From Anastatus disparis (taxonomy: Eukaryota; Arthropoda; Insecta; Hymenoptera; Eupelmidae): a stretch of 64,000 nt of DNA. Location of the stretch: the NCBI GenBank assembly GCA_017163975.1, contig JAFFSR010000243.1:1488001-1552000 (forward strand), written 5' to 3'. The notes beneath the pieces were generated by a model that saw only the letters and a program-made list of their open reading frames with translations, was not told the DNA's origin and did no database searches. Shown piece by piece: positions 34,184 to 46,289 of the stretch (positions within the stretch are counted from its first letter, which is position 1; each line of letters starts with the position of its first letter). Made by a program: the position numbers and the translations under genes.

Positions 34184-36120
34184 TTATTCAATAATTTTTG
34201 AATTTTCTTCCTGATTTTCATGGATAATTTTTTCTATTGGTTCTGGTGAACTAAAATTTTTACAAGACATTTCTTCTGTCAATAAAATTTTATTAATTTT
34301 ATTTAATGCTTTATTTTCTTTATCATCTTCAAAATCTTCACTAAAATATTCTTTAAATTTATTCCATATTTCATCACCGTGAATATTTTCTGATAAAAGT
34401 AACCATGCAAAATATTGACGCAACTGACTCGGTAGCATAATGGTATAAGCTTCAGAAAATATATCAAATATTTGCGAAGAACTTTCTATTAACCTCATTG
34501 CAGCTGCTGTTTCTTTAAAAGTATTATACGTTATGTTTTCGAAAGTTCTTAATTCTGTAAATGAAGTTATGCCTTTAACACGATTTAAAATTAATTTTAA
34601 ATGGAATCTTTTAGTATCTTTAGGAGACACAATATTTAATCTTCCAATAGCTTTATGTTTTTTATCACGAGTACGTTTGATCCAACATTTATCTTTATTG
34701 AATACGTAATATTTAGGTATATTACTGTATTTTATTTGTTTTGCAAACTCATCTTTAATATTAAGATTAAACCATGCAGTTAATGTTGTTTTCCATTTGT
34801 CTAAAGCTTTTGATTCTTTATTTTCTTCGAATATAATTTTTTGCTGATTTTCCGTATGAACAGCTAATCTAACAACTGTATGACTTCTTCCACATATCAG
34901 AAATTCAGATAATCTCCAAGCTGCTTCCATAGGACTCATATATCTTCCATCTTTAAATTGTGTAATTTCATCATAAGTCTCTTTTTCGTCTTTATCATCA
35001 TTTTTTTTTATTTTACAAAAAGCTTTATCTCCACCTTTATGAATATAATTATAAACATATTTTATACTGTGTATAGTGGCACATATTTCAAAATTTATAT
35101 GACACAAATATTTTCTGAGTAAATAACTATCGTGAGGTACAACCATTGAATTATCTACTGGAATAATTTGTTTATCATTTTTAATTTTATAACAATGATT
35201 TTCTTCTGAATTATTTATTCGTTTATATTCTGGAAATCCATTTTTTTGAATAATAGTATTATTAACAAAATTTTTTGGATATTTTTTTGTACAAGTATTT
35301 TTATTTTTATCGTAACATGGTGAATTATTGTTATGTGGTCCATGCAACATGTGTTTAATTACTAAATTTTGTAATTCCTTGTCATCACTATTTGGAATTT
35401 CAGCTGAAACATATTTATCTATTTTTTCTTGAGTTATTAATTTATCATCAGAGTGCAGCGTTATAAGAATATGAGCATGTGGTAAACCTCTTTTTTGAAA
35501 TTCAATTGTGTATACACAAGCAATAACTTTACCAAAAATATTTTTTTTAACGATATCATCAAGTAATTTATTAAATTTAGTATAAAATAATCTAACTGTT
35601 ATATTAGGGATATCATTAGGAGTAGTACCTGCTGGAAATTTTTTTAAAACTCTTTTTAATTCTTTCCACCCTAGATTACAAGTCATAGTAATAAAAATGT
35701 CAGGTCTACCAACCTCTCTATAAATGGCCATTGCATCTTGATAATGTCGTTGCATATATTTAGGACTTCCTATATAAGTTGATGGCAATATAAATAGATT
35801 ACCTATTTTTTCTTTTTTCTCAAAATTATTTGATATATTACAAGCGCTATTTAATACATGGTCTAATAAGCCTTGATAACATTTAATTCTCAATTGTCTT
35901 TGATTATTTCTTAGAAAATTCATTCTATTATTTTCAATTTGAATTGCAACATGTAGAAAATATTGTTGCGTTAATCGTCCACAATATAGTAAAGGATTAA
36001 AATTAATAGAATCTGGCCTATAAGCCAATCTATATAAATAATGTTGTAACATCGTTAAATTTTCTAAAAATTTAGGACTTTGAATATGACCAATACTCCA
36101 ACCTAAGTCCCCAGATGTAT
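34184..36120 (-). pseudogene. Helitron Rep endonuclease
   Basis: A 622-codon open frame from ATG at 36052; the same frame extends ~25 codons upstream without a start. It holds the Helitron N-terminal domain (CGRLTQQYFLHVAIQIENNR), the HUH nuclease motif in RGLPHAHILITL, and the two-tyrosine region in IKYVYNYIHKGGDKA (YxxxY, with Asn where Lys is common). Rep nicks and joins single-stranded DNA. Domains that normally precede this part of the protein are missing, so it is 5' truncated. The frame itself is intact for 1.87 kb, the longest in the window. Confidence 0.92.
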
Positions 36121-36429
36121 TGTTCTATTACTCTATTTTTTATTATTCGCTAATAATTTTTATTAAATATTATTATATACAATCATAACTTGAAATTTTA
36201 ATGTTATTTACTATTCTATTTTTAATTTATTTCAAAAATATATAAGTTTGATTCATTGTACACTTTTGAATATCGCGTTAAACCATCTTTTTTTTATTAA
36301 TTCTAATTTTATAACTTCATATCTTATATTTTTATGTATCGATGTTTTCTATTGAACTTTTTTCACATTCACAAATATGAAATTTCAACTCATTATGTCC
36401 TACTCCTCTATTTACTTTGGAATGTGTGT

Positions 36430-36476
36430 ATTTGGGGGGTTGGCGAGCGGAGCGAGCAGGGGCGAACCCCTCCTAG
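36430..36476 (+). mobile_element. Helitron-type 3' terminus
   Basis: GGGGTTGGCGAGCGGAGCG, AGCAGGGGCGAACCCC, TC, then CTAG before T (36473-36477). GGGGTT pairs with AACCCC to form a GC-rich hairpin just before CTAG, the hallmark of a Helitron 3' end inserted before T. It reads on the plus strand, opposite to the Rep gene, so it belongs to another copy. A (TA)n run follows. Confidence 0.65.
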
Positions 36477-36499
36477 TATATATATATATATATATAAAT

Positions 36500-37260
36500 T
36501 TTAAATTACTAATCATTAATTTAAAACTCAAAAGTAACTATTTTAAAACGGAATATGGAAGATAAACATGTATCGTTTTAATCCTTAAATAGCACGAATT
36601 TGAATATTAATTATTAGGAATTTTAAAGTGTTATATATTATGTAAATAATTCTATATTTAATAATTTTCAATTTTAGTAACAAGAAAAACCGCACAAAAA
36701 GAGATTAATAATTGCATTTTCTGCGAAATATTGCCCTTGAATCGAGTAGGTGAAAGATCAGTCTTAGTGTCAAAAAAAAAGACACTAAGCATCGCAAATT
36801 TATGCTATTACTTCATAATATAATAGTACCAACATTGGTCCCTAAAATTCAAGCTATAGTACTAATTGAAATTATATCGTCACTCTTTTTTTAAGTACCT
36901 TAATACATAAATTAGATATACTTGATTTAGAACCTATTTTAATAATACTTTCCTTTCTCTGTGCAGTTGTTAGTTCTAGTAAACGTCAAATACTGTTTTC
37001 GATTATTTCATGGTTCGTGATTGAAACACGTGATTAAAAAGAAAAAATTCCTATTATATTTTTTCATTGATTCTAATGCAATTTAGTAGAACAAATTCTT
37101 AATTCATCATGATATAATTTGTATTTAAACCATTTTTATGTACATTGAAACTTTAATTAATCTTTTTTATAAAAATAGAAAAATTCAATTTAGTACAAAA
37201 CTGCAATATCAAAATTCATAAGTTGCGGCGATTCTTTTTTATTTTAAAATTGGCTAATTC
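36500..37260. other. AT-rich DNA
   Basis: No gene is seen. The last ~140 bp resemble the 3' part of the dispersed repeat at 10830-11004 (AATTTAGTACAA, then the shared 20-mer near 37290). Confidence 0.5.
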
Positions 37261-37279
37261 ATATATAATAATATAATAT

Positions 37280-37326
37280 ATGAAAATTCAACCGAGCGAC
37301 GTTAGGAGCGAGGTATTTTCTGCTGG
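37280..37326 (+). other. Second copy of Helitron-like end motif
   Basis: ATATATGAAAATTCAACCG and GAGCGACGTTAGGAGCGAGG match 10953-10991 almost exactly. The similarity ends shortly afterwards, and the foldback arm at 37327 begins. Confidence 0.5.
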
Positions 37327-38683
37327 TAGAATATTAAGACCATGCACTCTTCCTATAATTATGCTTTTAAACTATTCGTTCACTGTTTTACTTATGAGTA
37401 TATTGTTAGTGTTTGCAAAAACCTTCAGAATGAGCCATCGCTCAACTTTTTTGGTCAATTAGAACAAAAGTTATAGCAATTTTAATTTTAAAAATGTGAT
37501 AAAAAATAAATAATCATTTATTTAGTTTGAATTTCGCACCTGCGAGTGAAATTCAGTTTGAAAGTATTGAATCTGTAAAAACAATTTTTTCATTTTGACC
37601 CATATTCTTAGAACTACTATATTTTTAATATAACGGAGTCTTTGCAGTGTTTGTAATATAACGGAGTTTTTGCAGCGCAAATAATTTGAATTTGAAGATC
37701 CTTCCTATCAAAATTTCTGAAACTCTCAAGGGGTGCCCTCATACCGGCACAGAGATCTACCTTATCTACATTTGAATTATGCATTTTAATATAATTTAAC
37801 TATTTTTGACTGAAATTCAAAGAAGAGGCACATTCTTAACATTCTAAAGAACTTATTGCAACGTTAAAAGACAAAATGAAAGTAAAAATGAAGACAAAAA
37901 CTGCATAATACGATTATTCATAACTACATTGAAAAGTTAATCATATTAAGCAGTTTTCGCCTTTATTTTTACCTTTATACTGTCTTTTAACGTTGCAATA
38001 AATTCTTTGGCATGTTAAGAATGTGCCTCTCCCACGAATTTCAGTCATGAATAGTTAAATTTTTATTAAATCTCATAATTTAAATGTAGATAAGGTAGAA
38101 CTCTATGTCGGTATGAGGATTCCCCTTAATGTGAAGAGACGAAAATCGTATGCCATTCGAAAAAGAAGGCAAGTGAATGATGCATTCGATTTTTAAGTAG
38201 CTAGTAAGATGATGAAATTTTATGATATAACGGATTTGTCTAAATTGAGTAAAAGCATCGAATTAACCCTTGTATCAATTGATTTTTCCAAAGAATATTT
38301 ATCGTCAGCTCTGCCAGGCGTAACTACGTACATGATTGATCAAGCACGCTCACTGGTGAATAATGAAGATGTTTATAAAAAGAATTATAGTGGCCATTCT
38401 TTGGATAGGGAAGCTGTGTTAAAAGTCGAAGAGTATTATTAAACGATGATTATAATTGCTCTCGACAATAATCATTTATTTAAACTGAATGAATTATTAT
38501 TTATTTTTGAACACATTTTTAAAATTAAAATTGCTATAACTTTTGTTCTAATTGACCAAAAAGTTGAGCGATGGCTCATTCTGAAGGTTTTTGCAAACAC
38601 TAACAATACACTCATAAGTAAAACAGTGAACGAATAGTTTGACAGCATAATTATTGGAAGAGTGCATGGTCTTAATATTCTAT
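37327..38683. mobile_element. 1.36 kb nested foldback element
   Basis: Outer arms of ~200 bp (37327-37530 and 38465-38683) share TAGAATATTAAGACCATGC, TTCGTTCACTGTTTTACTTA and TTTGCAAAAACCTTCAGAAT with their complements. Inner arms of ~210 bp (37717-37928 and 37929-38142) meet almost without a loop. The left spacer is 186 bp; the right is ~320 bp and contains a reading frame absent on the left. No target duplication is clear. Confidence 0.8.
38209..38442 (+). CDS. Unrecognised 77-codon frame in foldback
   Basis: ATG to TAA with a balanced, protein-like composition (for example LSKSIELTLVSIDFSKEYLS and a charged C-terminus ending KVEEYY), unlike the F/Y/I-rich chance frames nearby. It lies in the asymmetric part of the palindrome. 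It could be a captured gene fragment. No motif or family is recognised, and no start context supports translation. Confidence 0.25.
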   Translation: MMKFYDITDLSKLSKSIELTLVSIDFSKEYLSSALPGVTTYMIDQARSLVNNEDVYKKNYSGHSLDREAVLKVEEYY

Positions 38684-38689
38684 AATTGG

Positions 38690-40039
38690 AAAAAATTGAA
38701 TAAAATTTAAAAAATTTATCTATTTTAATAAACTTAAAATTGTCATTACTTCGGTCCTAATTGACCCAAAAACTTAATCTGGGATTTATTTTAAAGATTT
38801 TTGTTAATATTCATATCACATTAATAAATAAAAGCATAAATGAATCGTAAAAAGACGTGGTTTTCAGCCAAAAAAAATTTGATCCGTGACAGCCTGCATG
38901 AATCTAAATGGAATCAGCCATATAAATATCATTTCTCTCCGCCCGTAAGTATTCACTTACACGCTGCTTCGGTTCTGTCTTTTTTTACTCTAATATTTTT
39001 TATTTTACTCTGCTGAGTGAATCTTTTTACAGAGAATCATCCAGCTGAGGGTCCATAAGGCTTGGCTTGACTTGCTTGCACTTGTGCATCTGCATCTCTC
39101 GGACCGTGGACGTTTTTCTGTCTTTGTGAATCGCTCCATCCAGCATTGTAATTTTTTTGTTTGTGCTGCTGTTGCTGATGGTTGAAGAATGGCTAGAGTA
39201 TTGCTGGTTGCTGTTTTGACTGTGAAGTGTTGATTTAATGGTGCCGTGAGGGGATTTTGAACAGCTTATTATGCTGCTTTTTCACTATATTCCTTATTCC
39301 TTTTATAGTTATTTCTGAATGTGATACTTAGGCGGAGAGTTTCACAGGCCAGTTTTTGTCTTTATTTTTTTTTTTACTTTTATTATTATTTTTATTTCTC
39401 TGACGCTGTTTTTGCTACTATTTTTTATTCCTTCTTCATAATATCATAAATTCTGCTTCGTGCTTGGTCCCCCCACTTTTCTTGACATTTTAAACAGTTT
39501 AAACCATGTCACAAAATACTATCAAGTACTGCTGGGCCATCTGCAGTTTTCCTGCTAATAATATAAAAGGGTCGATAAAATGAATGCAGTGTTTTACATG
39601 CCGGCAGCGGAGCGGTCGGAGGAGACGCAGCCAACTAGATCTTCAAGAACATCATCTCCTAAAACCTTCAAGTAAGTCATACAATAATTTTAAGCACACA
39701 GCGGAGCAAGCCAAAAATCAAGGCGTGTCTAACTTTCTGTAACATTTTTTTAAAAGTTATTTATGAGACATACATCGTCTCAAGCTGGAGCTCAATAGCA
39801 AGGTGTGTATGTATGTGCCCATCCACGCTTGAGAGGTTGACATATAGGAACATCACCCGCGCATGTATTGTGATTATCATGAAGACGATAACAAAAGCAT
39901 AAGATCGGAGAATACCCTACGATCACCTGCATCCTTCTCTGACTTATCTTATAATTTTTACGATACTGCTGACAGACTGTATAAATTGAAAATATAATTG
40001 GAATCCAATAAAATGGATAGCTTACTAAAAAATTTAAAT
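38690..40039. other. No gene recognised; probable 5' region of gypsy element
   Basis: Less AT-rich than its surroundings between 39000 and 39700. A TATAAAAG box lies near 39560. The LTR of the following gypsy element should be here, but I could not find a matching partner downstream. Confidence 0.35.
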
Positions 40040-40960
40040 CCAATGAAAACACAACGCAATGCGATCAAGAAGAACAACATGAAGTGCAGGAATCACAATG
40101 GCAAAAGGAAAAAGCAGATGCTTTAGAAAAACAATTGATATTGTTGACGGAACAATAAAAAATTTTAACGACTTAAATGACGGCAAAAAAATCCACCGCT
40201 ACTCGCACGGGAATATGACGGATCAACAGATGTTAGGACATTTATTGATCAAATTATTCGCGCTTCTAAACGACTTAGTTTAGAGCAAGAAATATCAACA
40301 CTTATAAGCAAAGAAATAGACGTTAAATAAAAAGAAAACGCACAAAAAGTAGTTGAGAGAAATCAAGTAACCATAGCTGTGCAACTTAAAAAATGTTTGA
40401 ATATACACGTCGAAAAATTGAAACTTGAGTATGACCAATTAGCAGAAATTCTAGGTGGCAGAGAACAAATGAAAAGGTAGCAGACTACATACAAAGATAT
40501 AATAACATAATTCGACGTATACAAATTCCAATAGATAGTTTAAATAACGATTTTAGAGACATGCATAGAATTTATGAAAAGAAAAATGCAATTTCAAAAT
40601 TCATAAGAGAATTATATCGAGAAGGCTAGCGCTTAGCTGTACAACAAAACCGACCACACACTCTACCATCAAGCTTTATACGAAGAATAGCTCCGGAAAG
40701 TAGACAAAGAACTTCGAAAAAGAAGTCACAACAAGTATTATAAGAGATCTAGCAGAGATAGACATGAAAAATATCCAACAGATAAAAGCAATTCTAGATA
40801 TGACTCAAGAAATCGTGAGAAATATTTGACACCTGATAAAAATTACATGCCTGACAGAAGTTCTTCACGTGATTGACGAGAAAATTATCAATCAGATAAA
40901 AAAGAAAATAAACCTACAAGCTCCGATTTTAAGACATACGGCCATGATGAAGAACATTGT
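40040..40960 (+). pseudogene. Gypsy-type gag relic
   Basis: Frames carry EKADALEKQLILLTEQ, then a REYDGSTDVRTFIDQI-like block with RLSLEQEISTLISKEID, typical of the Gag of gypsy/errantivirus elements, followed by a long basic, Arg/Ser/Asp-rich tail. At least three frame changes or stops occur. The order (gag before an LIDTGS protease and RT) supports the assignment. Confidence 0.7.
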
Positions 40961-41079
40961 TTCAAACGTCAAAATGCGTAAAGAGTAAATTTTCGCTTAA
41001 ATCTCTCAAAGAACAAAACTTATCTAGAGGATTCGGTGCCATAGTCGAAGACCCCACCCGACCGTCAGAATTATTATAC

Positions 41080-41573
41080 GGATCAGGATTACACAAGGCA
41101 ATCTTTCCTACAGATGAAAAACACCAGCATCTCTGGATACAACCCTCAAGAACAAAAGGAAAGTCATTGAAATTTCTAATAGACACAGGATCAGAAAAGA
41201 CAAACAATACAAATAGTTAATAGAAATCATACAATGCTTGCTAAATGCTTATTGGGTCTTTTTGGAAGAGACTTTATATATCACGTTTCAAGCAATAAAA
41301 TACCCCTCGATACCGATGGGTTATTGGGCCGAGGCTATAACATAATAAAGCATTAATAAATACAGAAAAACAGAATATAAGAATTTTTGATGCACAAAAT
41401 AACCCTTTACAATTCAGATTCAATGAAAAACCTGTTTACATAAATCAAGGAATCGATCTTATACAAATAGATATAGGCATATTCGATGGGGAATACATAA
41501 TAATCGATGCGAAAGATATAATAACACCTGCAATATATACTGCACAAAATAAAACTACAACGCTTAAGAGCAG
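41080..41573 (+). pseudogene. Gypsy protease region
   Basis: SLKFLIDTGSEKT near 41165 shows the DTG active site of the retroviral-type aspartic protease. The following ~350 bp (for example IFDAQNNPLQFRFNE in part) link it to RT, with frame changes. The frame is interrupted at 41574 by a foldback insert and resumes after it. Confidence 0.7.
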
Positions 41574-41724
41574 GTCGTATATCTCTATCCTTTTCTAATA
41601 AAAAAATTAATTTTTCTGCAAAACCTAATAATTGTAGAAAAAATTGGAAAAAGGCCCCATCTCGTATAATAAAAAGCAATATTTTCTTTTATGAAGAAAA
41701 TTATTTTTATCGCCCTGCTCTTAA
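41574..41724. mobile_element. TTAA foldback deletion derivative within gypsy pol
   Basis: Starts TTAAGAGCAGGTCGTATATC and ends GCCCTGCTCTTAA. It holds one arm of the 16798-type element plus only the last ~15 bp of the other. Removing the insert with one TTAA restores an unbroken reading frame across the junction, so TTAA was duplicated on insertion. Confidence 0.85.
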
Positions 41725-42004
41725 CATAGTTGATAAATCAGAAGAAAAAAATTAAAATAAATACTCAGATAGAGATGGAAAAATTTTAAAAACAGAAACA
41801 AAATATTTATAAAACAATGTTTTTACAGAAACAAGTATTTAATAAACAAACATTTATGACAGAAAAGTATCATCGTGACAAACTTATTATAGACAATGCG
41901 CATACATCATATTTACTAAGAGAATAGCATGAGGAATACAAATATTAGTCAAATAATACAACGATATCTTTCAACTAGAAGGAAATAATGCATCATCGCT
42001 CAAG

Positions 42005-43190
42005 AATATGTATCATTGTATAAATTTAACAATAAATCAACCAATTGTTTCAAAATTATATCGACATCCATTATCGTTACATAAGGAAATAGACAGACAA
42101 ATAATAAAATTTGAAAATAAAGGTATTGTGACAAAGTCAAATTCGCCTTTCGTATCACCCGTTTGGTGTGTTCCAAAGAAAAGAATGGATACATCAGAAA
42201 TACAAAAATATAGAATCGTAATAGACTTTGGAAAATCAAATGAATATACACTTCAAGAAAATTACCCATTGCCGTCAATAAATGAAATCCATGACCAATT
42301 GGGAGATATGAGATACTTTTCAGCATTTAACTTGGTCTTAGGTTTTTATCGAGTACTGGTTTTACCAGAACACAGCAAGCGTACTGTTTACTCGTATAAG
42401 GCATTGGAAATTTCAACAAATGCCAATGGGTCTTAAAAACGCACCTACTATATTTCAAAAGATAATAAATTTAAAATTACAAGGGTTAATAGGCACTATA
42501 TATTTCGTATATTTAGATGACATTATAATATACTCAAAAACCTTTGAAGAACATTTAAAGAACTTACAGGTATTATTTGATGGACTTAGATCTGCAGGCT
42601 TAAAACTGCAAGCCGATAATGCGAGTATGTAAAACCAAAAATAGAATACTTAGGACATCTCATCACAGAGAAAGGAGTGTATCCTAACCCAAATAAATTA
42701 GAATGTATAAGAAATTAGAAACAATCTTCCAATTAAAAGCAAATCAGACTATTTCTAAGATTATGTGGATATTATAAGAAATATATTAAAAATTACGGTA
42801 AAATCGCAGGACCTCTTAACAAATTAATGAGTAAAAATGACACGTTCAACTTTGATGATAAATGCAAAAAAGCATTTAAAATATTAAAGGAGAAAATAAA
42901 ATCATCGCTTACATCGAAATACCCTAATTTGGAAGAGATGTTCATACTGATAACAGATGCAAGCAGGTGATTACAAGAAAGGAAAAAATTTACCATGCAC
43001 CGATGCTTCAAGAACACTCAATCAAACTGAAAAGAATTATACAACCATCAAAAAGGAATTATTAGCGGCTGTATGGTCAATGCGAAATTTAAGACATTTT
43101 TTATATGAAAAACTTTTTATTTTAATAACAGATCATACACTATTAGCAGATCTCATAAAATCAAAATAACCAGAAATTGGATCTAGAATT
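42005..43190 (+). pseudogene. Gypsy reverse transcriptase and RNase H
   Basis: The RT runs from KEIDRQIIKFENKGIVTKS through VWCVPKKRMD and YRIVIDFGKSNEYT to MPMGLKNAPTIFQKI and FVYLDDIIIYSKT, with the YLDD catalytic box. The usual first catalytic Asp position reads FSAFNLV, so it is lost. RNase H traces include LITDASR, KKELLAAVWS and ITDHTLLADL. At least four frameshifts or stops separate the pieces. Confidence 0.9.
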
Positions 43191-43699
43191 TCTTAACTTT
43201 TGTTAAAAATTACAGACTTTCAACCTATAGTAGAATATAAAAAGGGCAAATAAAATACTAATGCTGATGTTCTTAGCCAAGCATTTGTTGAAAAAAGAGA
43301 AAATCCACAAATAAGGTACGTTAATGCTATAGAAGGTGATATAATATATAAAAATACTAATAATCAAGACATAAAACAAGTTATAAAAAAATACTGTCTA
43401 AATACACAGAGGGACAAATATTCGAGCTCAGAGGTTTCGACAGAAAGAAATTCCTCGATGCTACAGATCATTTAAAAATCATAACAGCCAAAGGAGGTGT
43501 AAAGGAAATAACACTTGTATATTTTCGGACAGAGAAAGAACCTAAATATGGAAAGATACAAATGAAGCAAGCATCTTAAGGAGACATTATACCAACTCCA
43601 AATGAAGAGTTAATACAATCACCAATAAATTACTTACGCAGTCATTATTCTAACTTCAAAGAAGAAACTATAGAGTTAAGAAATTTTGAAGATACTCCG

Positions 43700-44420
43700 G
43701 CTCAAGATTTATTATCAAAGCCTGTTCGTTTTCTAAGAAGAATTAGAATCAAGAGTCTAGCACAGACTCACATAGATTGTGAAAAGACTAAGATGACGTT
43801 AATAGATCGAGCCCATAGCGAAGCTCATTGGGCTTATGATAAGACTATGTTCCAGCTGCGTAAAATTTGTTAGAAAACAAAAGCAGAAAAAGCTAAATAT
43901 TGGATCGATATCTGCGAATACTGTGCGGAAAGAAATTTTAATAGCAGATTCAAGGCTTCAGGCACTATTGTAAACGCGTCAAAAGAAATCAACGAATTAT
44001 GGATATATAGATATATAATATAGATCATGCTAAAGAAAAGGGAATAAAATTACTCTTTATTATAGAAGCGCTTTTACGATATGCTTAAGTTTATCAATTG
44101 AAAAATCTATCATTTCACTATTTATTAGAAAAACATAAAATAGAATATATACCAACAACTTCATTACATCCATAATCAAATGGTATAGTAGAAAGGCTTT
44201 TAGGGACTTAAAAGAAAAGGATAATTGGAGTAGTCTCAAACAACAAAAGTTTTTACCCAACTGTTACTGCCTATAATAAAACAATACATCCTATACAACA
44301 AAATATATACATTATGAATTATTCTTTCGACGAATCTTACCTAAAGAAAATTTGAACTAGGACAAGTCAAATTCACTAAATAAGCGACTGAAGGAAAATA
44401 CAAAGAAAGCAAAAGAAACA
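43700..44420 (+). pseudogene. Gypsy integrase relic
   Basis: The zinc-binding region survives as AHSEAHWAYDKTM ... CEYC. The core is heavily worn, but LEKHKIEYIPTTSLHP and SNGIVERLLGT keep the last part of the catalytic domain with its Glu. Several stops are present. The order RT, RNase H, integrase is the Ty3/gypsy order. Confidence 0.75.
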
Positions 44421-44704
44421 AGAGAAAACATACGAAGACGAAAAGAAATGAATAAAAATATAGTTGATAACAGACAAACTTCAAGAACCAACCCACGACC
44501 TAATTTTAGAACATCGTGCGGATTTATAGGGCTAGTAACAATTCTCACAGTTAACAATGGAAGTCATACCGTTCAGCTTTTGTTCAAAACAAATATTCTC
44601 AGGTGACATTTTAATGAACATTTAAAAATCAAACATTGTATATAAAAGAGACCTTCGATTCATTTATAAAGAAGTTCTATTTATTTGAAGAAAATAAAGA
44701 CGAA

Positions 44705-45513
44705 TTAAGAAGAGGCCAAACTATCTGTTTTTGTCTAAGGGTGAAATCAGATGGAGCGGAAAATATGCGACGGAACGTCACAGAATATTCATTTCATCGC
44801 ATTGTTTTCCGTCAAATTTTTTCCCTATATTCACATGGAACAAGGTAGAAATTCTATGACGTTGATTAGCAATGTTATAATTAAAAAATTATGTTGTTAA
44901 TCAAAATATTTGCTTATAATAACAAAAAATATATTTTTTTTACAAGAAAAGAATCTCATTAGAATAACATAACTTTTTTAACATTTTTGTTGTTAATTTG
45001 AAATTTGCGAACACATTTTTAGCCTATTTTAACAGTTTTTTCAGCTGAATTCTGCTCCATGTGAATATAGGGAAAAAATTTAATGGAAAACAATGCGACG
45101 GAATGAATGTTCTGTGACGTTCCGTCGCATATTTTCCGCTCCATCTGATTTCACTCTAATAGTGTTTTTCATCATTTATGTAAACACCATTAGCTGTAAC
45201 ACGAAAAAAATGGCAGCCCTACTAGATACTAGTATATTGGTTAAATTCTATAATTAGAACAAAATAATTTAATCATGTGGTTTTTGAATAATATGAGACT
45301 TACCAAAAAAGAAAGGTTATATTTTAGATTTTCAGTAAGTCTCATATTATTAAAAAAACACGTGATATAATTATTTTGATCTCATTATAAAATTTATCTA
45401 TTATACTAGTATCTAACGGGAGCTGACATTTTTTTAGTGTTACAACTGATAGTGTTTATATAAATGATAAAAAACACTATTAGACAAGGATAGATAGTTC
45501 GGCCTGCTCTTAA
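44705..45513. mobile_element. TTAA foldback element carrying a nested MITE
   Basis: The left end TTAAGAAGAGGCCAAACTAT pairs with the right end ATAGTTCGGCCTGCTCTTAA. The arms continue through AATAGTGTTTTTCATCATTT and TAGATACTAGTATA. The left arm is split at 44739-45156 by another inverted-repeat element. TTAA occurs at both edges, and the surrounding env-like frame is continuous once the element is removed. Confidence 0.85.
44739..45156. mobile_element. TAA-flanked MITE nested in foldback
   Basis: Ends GGGTGAAATCAGATGGAGCG and the complement ...CATCTGATTTCACTC. Arms are ~105 bp and include ATGCGACGGAACGTCACAG. TAA is present at both sides (44736-44738, 45157-45159). The intact opposite arm of the host foldback (near 45478) shows the sequence with a single TAA. 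The 3 bp TAA duplication fits a PIF/Harbinger-type element. Confidence 0.85.
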
Positions 45514-45760
45514 TAAACTGGAGTCTTGGAATATCAGCAATGCTGAACAATTACCAAGACAACCGAATTGTATCACTTACTTTGCGAGAAATTGATGGTT
45601 CGCTAGAGAAGTATGAGGCCTATATAACAGATTTATTCAATTCTATAAATATAGCAAGAAATAGAATATTATCACCTGCATTATTAAAACCTGAAATTTT
45701 AAAAAGGATCTACCAAGTTTATATAAAAAGCAGTAATATGATGATATATTAATAACACTG

Positions 45761-46289
45761 ACAATAAAAACTAATTTTCAATATTGCAAGTTATGAAAAG
45801 TTATACATCATACATTAAAACAGACAAACTCATAATAGTTACTAAATATTCCATTATTCACAATGACCCGTACAAAATCGAAAATCTCTTTTATTCTTCA
45901 TCACTGTCCGAAGACAGTGATTCTTCACTTTATTTTATTTACCCCAGTTACATTTATCATGCAAGTGTTCTGAAACCAGCTATTTGAAAGAAACCATTAG
46001 GTAAAAGTGACTGCTACACTTGCATTACTAATGTCACTTGGGTAAATAAAGTGCGAACCAAATGAAATATTGTATGCGACAGTTTCTAGTATCGTTCGTC
46101 CGAAGAAGCTAATAGCCGAAACTTTGCTAGACGAGGCTTTACAAGACAGATTAATACGAGGAATAGATAGTATGCTAGTTGATTGTGGTACAGAAAAAGA
46201 CGTAGAAAATCTTGACGACCATACAGACGACGATATTGACGAAATTTAATCGTTGACGAGAGCAGAATGATGAGAGCAAGTAAATCCGT
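45761..46289. other. Worn sequence between env and next relic
   Basis: Contains scattered coding-like pieces and two occurrences of a CTGTCCGAAGACAG-type palindrome (about 45905 and 46305). I see no assignable gene. Confidence 0.4.

Larger units (their letters stand above)
44558..45760 (+). pseudogene. Errantivirus-like env remnant
   Basis: After integrase, an ATG at 44558 opens a frame that is broken by a stop, then by the foldback element at 44705-45513, and continues at 45514-45752. The second part resembles the segment of F-like insect retroviral envelope proteins that precedes the membrane anchor. Removing the insert with one TTAA puts the two flanks back in register. The whole is degraded and non-functional. 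The env call rests mainly on position and on weak resemblance. Confidence 0.5.

Noticed and set aside
36421..36480. GC-rich hairpin as a transcription terminator
   Set aside because: The CTAG-T ending and neighbouring Helitron genes fit a Helitron terminus better; there is no bacterial gene nearby.
44636..44848. 70-codon open frame
   Set aside because: It runs from gypsy-derived sequence into two inserted elements, so it is a chance fusion.
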